From Robiginitomaculum sp. (GTDB lineage Bacteria > Pseudomonadota > Alphaproteobacteria > Caulobacterales > Maricaulaceae): a stretch of 7,047 nt of DNA. This document shows, in pieces, positions 6,018 to 7,047 of this stretch (position 1 is its first letter; each line of letters opens with the position of its first letter). The translations under genes and the position numbers were made by a program. The notes below the pieces were generated by a model. The model was not told the origin of the DNA. It made no database searches and was given only the letters and a program-made list of their open reading frames with translations. Location of the stretch: contig JALSYJ010000322.1 of assembly GCA_027071965.1 (NCBI GenBank), positions 1-7,047 on the forward strand, given 5' to 3'.

Positions 6018-6782
6018 CTACTTATTACCGCTAAAAGTTGTCTTCTCCTTAATCTCCGCAGCTTGTTGTGCAACGACCGCCATCTCTTCTGGATGGAGGT
6101 AATCCCACGCCTTGTCTAAGATAGCGTTGTAGGCCATTTCGAGATGGGGAGCAATTGCTCGCTGAAGACCCGGTTCATCCTGTAAGTACCAAGTTTGAGG
6201 AATAACCTTATACTTCGCCTCGCCTTTCCATGGGAATGTCGCTTGCTTGATTGATACACTCTTGTTCCACATTCGAGTCCCCGACAAACTCTCAACAACG
6301 GAAAGCGTGACGCGGCCACCAATTGTGGCGTTCCCATTGAGTGTGAAGTAGTTGTCACCGAAGATTGCTATGTGCTCCTTCGCTGAAACTTGTCCCAAGG
6401 TTAACTGTACGTCGAGAGTCGGTTCAAGCACAAGATCGCATGCCTTCTTGTCGGGGTAGGTCATCTCATCCGCATTCAAAAAAGGACCAGTTGTAGTGAA
6501 ACCCCGCGCAGTCATGAGCTCGTTGAAATCGTTGCGCATGTTGTCACGGAAGGTGTCAAATGGATATACATTAATCCAGTCCTCTTCTTTGGCATAGGAG
6601 CCTCCAACGATGCCAAAGGTAACACCAGATGAAGCGGTAGCTGCGGTTTCGGGTGGGTTCCAATCAAAGACTGGTGTTGGCGGGGCTTCTTTCGTGGCTT
6701 TCTGGCCAGAAGTTGCACAGCCAACAAGAAAAGGAGCTGTTGCGAACATGATAAACAGAGCCCATTGCATTTTCATTTTCAT
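6018..6782 (-). CDS. Outer-membrane-type lipoprotein of unknown function, possibly HpaA/NLBH-like
   Basis: A 254-residue protein. The start at 6782 is chosen because AAGGAG lies six nt upstream and because MKMKMQWALF begins a compact lipoprotein signal. The frame extends back to 6815, but that start lacks such a site and adds eleven residues before the signal. The hydrophobic stretch 6-20 leads to a lipobox, LVGC with Cys22; Ala at +2 predicts outer-membrane sorting. A short Pro/Ala-rich linker follows. The mature part contains FRDNMRNDFNELM, RGFTTTGPF, DEMTYPDKKACDLVLEP, a beta-rich middle ending VVESLSGTRMWNKSVSI, and a C-terminal helix with HPEEMAVVAQQAAEIKEK. The sequence (ARGF, GPF, tyPDKK, DLvLeP, then vvEslSGtrmw) recalls the Helicobacter HpaA/NLBH lipoprotein family, but that is a memory-based suggestion. 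It is monocistronic as far as can be seen. Confidence 0.85.
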   Translation of the reverse strand: MKMKMQWALFIMFATAPFLVGCATSGQKATKEAPPTPVFDWNPPETAATASSGVTFGIVGGSYAKEEDWINVYPFDTFRDNMRNDFNELMTARGFTTTGPFLNADEMTYPDKKACDLVLEPTLDVQLTLGQVSAKEHIAIFGDNYFTLNGNATIGGRVTLSVVESLSGTRMWNKSVSIKQATFPWKGEAKYKVIPQTWYLQDEPGLQRAIAPHLEMAYNAILDKAWDYLHPEEMAVVAQQAAEIKEKTTFSGNK

Positions 6783-6788
6783 TTTGTA

Positions 6789-6794
6789 CTCCTT
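6789..6794 (-). promoter_or_regulatory. Ribosome binding site that sets the lipoprotein start
   Basis: AAGGAG on the minus strand, six nt before the ATG at 6782. Two further in-frame ATGs at 6776 and 6770 are also within reach with spacings of 12 and 18, but 6782 has the best distance. Confidence 0.75.
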
Positions 6795-6858
6795 GTGAGT
6801 AAATGTTAAAAACAAGAATATTCATTCCCCGCTTGTTGCTTTACCAAAACAAACTAAG

Positions 6859-6883
6859 TTAAGTCATGGTCAGTCACCTCCTT
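6859..6883 (-). promoter_or_regulatory. Perfect Shine-Dalgarno followed by a two-codon start-stop ORF
   Basis: On the minus strand AAGGAGGTGA (6874-6883), fully complementary to the usual 16S rRNA tail, is followed by six nt and then ATG ACT TAA (6859-6867), encoding Met-Thr-stop. It lies 77 nt upstream of the lipoprotein start codon (6782). It may be a minimal leader ORF that parks ribosomes or affects mRNA stability, or the left-over start of a lost gene. The sequence pattern is certain and the role is inferred. Confidence 0.35.
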
Positions 6884-7047
6884 CCGTAAATGAAATGGAA
6901 AATACGATTTATTCCTTTTCATCGTACTGCCAAGTAAAACTTCAGGTTTTTGCTGAATTTGCTATATCCATCTGCATAACGAGTCAAGCTCGTGCATATA
7001 TTTTGCATCCACGTAGGCTTTTCACCTCATCAAGTACACCACAATGC
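6884..7047. other. Upstream region of the lipoprotein gene, no gene recognised
   Basis: Only short interrupted frames are present on both strands. Two small hairpins are visible: TACGAT 6903-6908 with ATCGTA 6921-6926 (12-nt loop), and ACGAG with CTCGT around a 5-nt loop at about 6979-6993. Either could be an operator-like element for the lipoprotein transcript. I cannot identify a convincing -35/-10 pair. Confidence 0.3.

Noticed and set aside
5880..6119. A 79-codon plus-strand reading frame reaching into the lipoprotein gene
   Set aside because: It has no ribosome binding site, no recognisable motif, and ends inside the opposite-strand lipoprotein gene.
6116..6727. Out-of-frame reading frames inside the lipoprotein gene, on both strands
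   Set aside because: They are shadows of the 6018-6782 gene, whose lipobox and ribosome binding site show it to be the real one.
6979..6993. ACGAG/CTCGT hairpin as an intrinsic terminator of an upstream gene
   Set aside because: The stem is only five pairs and no run of T follows on the minus strand; on the plus strand the following sequence is only weakly T-rich.
6984..7046. A 20-codon open stretch on the minus strand running in from the right edge and ending in TGA at 6984-6986
   Set aside because: It could be the end of a neighbouring gene, but it is too short to distinguish from chance and shows no motif.

Overview
This window most likely comes from a Gram-negative bacterium. It contains a very long secreted multidomain protein, a lipobox-bearing lipoprotein and a decayed IS66-type insertion sequence. 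The style of the large protein (signal peptide, lipase-like domain, PPC-like and Ig-like domains, WGGI-type beta-helix units, FN3-like tail) is common in the FCB superphylum and neighbouring lineages such as Calditrichota or KSB1. That placement is an inference from architecture, not a proven identification.

Positions 1-5108 (minus strand) are one uninterrupted reading frame. I checked every codon of this frame and found no in-frame stop from the ATG at 5108 to the left edge. At least 1702 residues are encoded and the C-terminus lies outside the window. In order the protein has: a signal peptide; an alpha/beta-hydrolase of the PGAP1-like lipase type with an HG oxyanion motif, an A-H-S-M-G-G nucleophile elbow and a TIGTPHAG motif; a PPC-like beta-sandwich; a Big_1-like Ig domain; five tandem beta-helix units of 138-152 residues; an Ig-like domain; and an FN3-like domain cut by the edge. 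Four of the five units carry an acidic DTNxDG loop. All short reading frames lying over this gene are shadows of it.

Positions 5109-5290 are the upstream leader of the large gene. It has a usable ribosome binding site and a perfect 6-bp GC-rich hairpin but no convincing promoter.

Positions 5291-5847 are an IS66-family relic bounded by a perfect 14-bp inverted repeat. Between the repeats lies only the 3' end of the transposase gene tnpC, broken by three stops and two frame changes. This looks like an internal-deletion derivative of an element normally over 2 kb long.

Positions 5848-6017 hold no recognisable gene. Positions 6018-6782 (minus strand) encode a 254-residue outer-membrane-type lipoprotein with possible distant similarity to the HpaA/NLBH family. 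Upstream of it, at 6859-6883, is an ideal Shine-Dalgarno sequence followed by a two-codon start-stop ORF. The rest, to 7047, shows only weak hairpins.

The two intact genes share a strand but are separated by about 900 bp containing the IS relic, so nothing supports an operon. The large protein is the main item of interest: a predicted exported esterase or lipase joined to a long, apparently metal-binding beta-helix stalk.
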